Shown here: positions 12,178 to 13,747 of the stretch, piece after piece
Layout of the letters: the number at the start of each line of letters is the position of its first letter
Position numbering within the stretch: position 1 is the stretch's first letter
Source: Lachnospiraceae bacterium UBA7050
GTDB lineage: Bacteria > Bacillota > Clostridia > Lachnospirales > Lachnospiraceae
NCBI GenBank assembly: GCA_002493905.1
Contig: DLAJ01000012.1
Location: 81,415-95,161, forward strand
Direction: 5' to 3'
Length of the DNA: 13,747 nucleotides
Program-made: the position numbers and the translations under genes
The notes under the pieces: model-generated
Databases searched by the model: none
Told to the model about the DNA's origin: nothing
The model's input: the letters and a program-made list of their open reading frames with translations, nothing else

Positions 12178-13734
12178 CTACAGCATTTCTTTCAACATCC
12201 CGCTAACAACAGCCGGATCCGCCTTCCCTTTCATCGCCTTCATCGTCTGACCGACAAGAAAACCGATCGCTTTCTCTTTTCCGTTCCGGTAATCCTCTAC
12301 GGACTGCGGATTTGCCGCAATGATGCCTTCCAATACTTTTTTCAGCTCCCCGGTATCGCTCGTCATCCTTAAGCCCTTCTCCTCCACATACTGCTCCGGG
12401 TCAATGTCGGAATCAAACATCACCTCAAAAACTTCTTTCGCAACGGAGCTGTTGATCGTCTTCGCATCGGTCAGCTCGATCAGCTTCGCAAGATGCTCCG
12501 GTGAAAAACGGATATCCTCCGCATCCATTTCTTTTTCCTTTAAGAGCTGCATGGTCTGCACCATCAGCCAGTTGGATACTTTTTTCGGCTGACCGCAGAT
12601 CGCCGCCGCCTGTTCAAACAAGTCCGCCATATGTTTACTCTGGGTCAGAATGTCGATATCATAATCCGGAAGTCCATATTCCGTTCGGTAACGCTCCATT
12701 TTCTGTTCGCGGAACTCCGGCTGCTGACCGCGGATGCGCGCAAGCATCTCGTCCGAAATGATGACCGGCGGTAAGTCGGGTTCCGGAAAATAACGGTAAT
12801 CCTGTGCATCCTCTTTGCTCCGCATCGCATAGGATTCTCCTTTGGCGTCATCCCAGCGCCTCGTCTCCTGAATCACGGCTTCCCCCGCCTCGATCAGCGC
12901 AATCTGACGCTCCCTCTCACCTTCGATCGCATGCGTGATCGCGCGAAAAGAATTCAGGTTTTTCATCTCGGTTCTTGTGCCAAACTGCTCCGCACCCTTT
13001 TCCCTAACGGAAAGATTGACGTCCGCACGCATCGACCCCTCCTGAAGCTTGCAGTCGGAAGCGCCCAGATATTGAATGAGCATGCGCAGTTTTTCCAGAT
13101 AAGCGATGACTTCCTTAGCACTCCGCATATCCGGCTCGGACACGATCTCAATGAGCGGCACCCCCGAACGGTTGTAGTCCACAAGTGTGCAGTCCTGCCA
13201 TTCATCGTGGATCAGCTTCCCCGCATCCTCCTCCATATGAATTTCGTGAATGCCGATTTTTTTGCGTCCGCAGGCTTTCCCAGCCGCCTCTGCGCCGGCG
13301 CCCTCTTCCCGGCTGCCGGACACATCTGCACCAAAGCCTTCTTTCCGGCTTCCGCCCACGTGAGCCTGAACCGCAGCATCCCTTTCCTCCGTCTCAATCT
13401 CCACGTAACCGTTTCTGCAGATCGGCAGATAAAGCTGTGAAATCTGATAGTTTTGCGGATTATCCGGATAAAAATAATTTTTCCGGTCAAATTTTGTCTC
13501 CCGCGTGATCTCACAGTTCGTCGCCAGTCCGACCGCGACCGCATATTCCAAAACCTGCTTATTTAACACCGGAAGGGAGCCCGGCATCCCCGTACATACC
13601 GGACAGGTATGCGCGTTGGGCTCTGCGCCGAACGCCGTAGAACAGCCGCAGAAGATTTTCGTCTTTGTTGCCAGTTCAACATGGACCTCCAGTCCGATGA
13701 CCGTTTCATATATTTTTTCTATATTTGCGCTCAT
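12178..13734 (-). CDS. gatB: Aspartyl/glutamyl-tRNA amidotransferase subunit B, with an internal insertion
   Basis: With GatA and GatC it converts Glu-tRNA(Gln) (and often Asp-tRNA(Asn)) to the amidated form; GatB binds the tRNA and activates the acyl group. Family signatures are all there: GLEVHVEL, zinc-site cysteines 29, 31, 44 and 47 (CGCS, CPVC), KFDRKNYFYPD, HMEEDAGKLIHD, SGVPLIEIVSEPD and a C-terminal helical tRNA-binding domain. At 518 residues it is about 40 longer than the usual 475-480. The excess is at 117-157 (13264-13386), between VEIETE and KKIGIHEIHMEED, a Gly/Ala/Glu-rich stretch with two tandem 12-residue copies (GSRKEGFGADVS and GSREEGAGAEAA). The ATG at 13734 has AGGAG 8 nt upstream. 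gatC and gatA are expected just beyond the right edge. The stop is followed in frame by the hydrolase remnant. Confidence 0.97.
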   Translation of the reverse strand: MSANIEKIYETVIGLEVHVELATKTKIFCGCSTAFGAEPNAHTCPVCTGMPGSLPVLNKQVLEYAVAVGLATNCEITRETKFDRKNYFYPDNPQNYQISQLYLPICRNGYVEIETEERDAAVQAHVGGSRKEGFGADVSGSREEGAGAEAAGKACGRKKIGIHEIHMEEDAGKLIHDEWQDCTLVDYNRSGVPLIEIVSEPDMRSAKEVIAYLEKLRMLIQYLGASDCKLQEGSMRADVNLSVREKGAEQFGTRTEMKNLNSFRAITHAIEGERERQIALIEAGEAVIQETRRWDDAKGESYAMRSKEDAQDYRYFPEPDLPPVIISDEMLARIRGQQPEFREQKMERYRTEYGLPDYDIDILTQSKHMADLFEQAAAICGQPKKVSNWLMVQTMQLLKEKEMDAEDIRFSPEHLAKLIELTDAKTINSSVAKEVFEVMFDSDIDPEQYVEEKGLRMTSDTGELKKVLEGIIAANPQSVEDYRNGKEKAIGFLVGQTMKAMKGKADPAVVSGMLKEML

Positions 13735-13747
13735 GCTGCGAGCTCCT

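Overview
The window looks like chromosomal DNA from a motile, gut-type member of the Clostridia, most likely Lachnospiraceae. Strong AGGAGG ribosome sites, moderate GC, a clostridial-type 7TM sensor kinase, a decayed Rpn/PD-(D/E)XK nuclease gene and a CsrA-flagellin pair all fit. This placement is by family resemblance only; no rRNA or other marker is present.

Layout, left to right. (1) 1-4604, minus strand: the first 809 residues of a membrane hybrid histidine kinase (cut by the window edge), the IMP dehydrogenase gene guaB with its own terminator and a near-consensus housekeeping promoter, and a small two-helix membrane protein of unknown role. (2) 4758-5554, plus strand: a single-gene unit encoding a membrane-anchored protein I do not recognise, with a good promoter and a strong hairpin that can terminate in both directions. 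(3) 5666-8853: the notable region. A 771-bp segment is bounded by perfect 27-bp inverted repeats (5666-5692 and 6410-6436). It carries a short FimB/FimE-sized tyrosine recombinase and, just past that gene's stop codon, a nearly perfect sigma-28 (flagellar) promoter, TAAA-N15-TCCGATAT. Immediately to the right lie a CsrA-like translational regulator (6562-6888) and a full-length flagellin (7103-8746), ending in a terminator.

Reading of region 3 (inference from layout). In the orientation shown, the sigma-28 promoter points left, away from csrA-flagellin and into the bidirectional terminator at 5526-5554, so the unit is probably OFF. Inversion across the 27-bp sites would turn the promoter to read through the right site into csrA and flagellin (ON). 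The plan is like the Salmonella hin-fljBA switch (recombinase inside the segment, outward flagellar promoter, flagellin plus a post-transcriptional repressor), but it uses a tyrosine recombinase and CsrA instead of Hin and FljA. The flagellin leader has a 9-bp hairpin showing GGA in its loop, 20 nt before a Shine-Dalgarno that also contains GGA. This is the classic two-site CsrA target, so a second, translational layer of control is likely.

(4) 8949-9948: a PD-(D/E)XK (Rpn/transposase-type) nuclease gene broken by a frameshift exactly where a compact two-hairpin sequence of about 65 bp sits; removing 64 bp restores one frame. (5) 10295-13734, minus strand: gatB (with an unusual repetitive insertion of about 40 residues), followed without a gap by a remnant of an alpha/beta hydrolase gene in the same frame after the gatB TAG, then an ABC exporter half-transporter. 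No tRNA, rRNA, CRISPR array or complete insertion sequence was seen.
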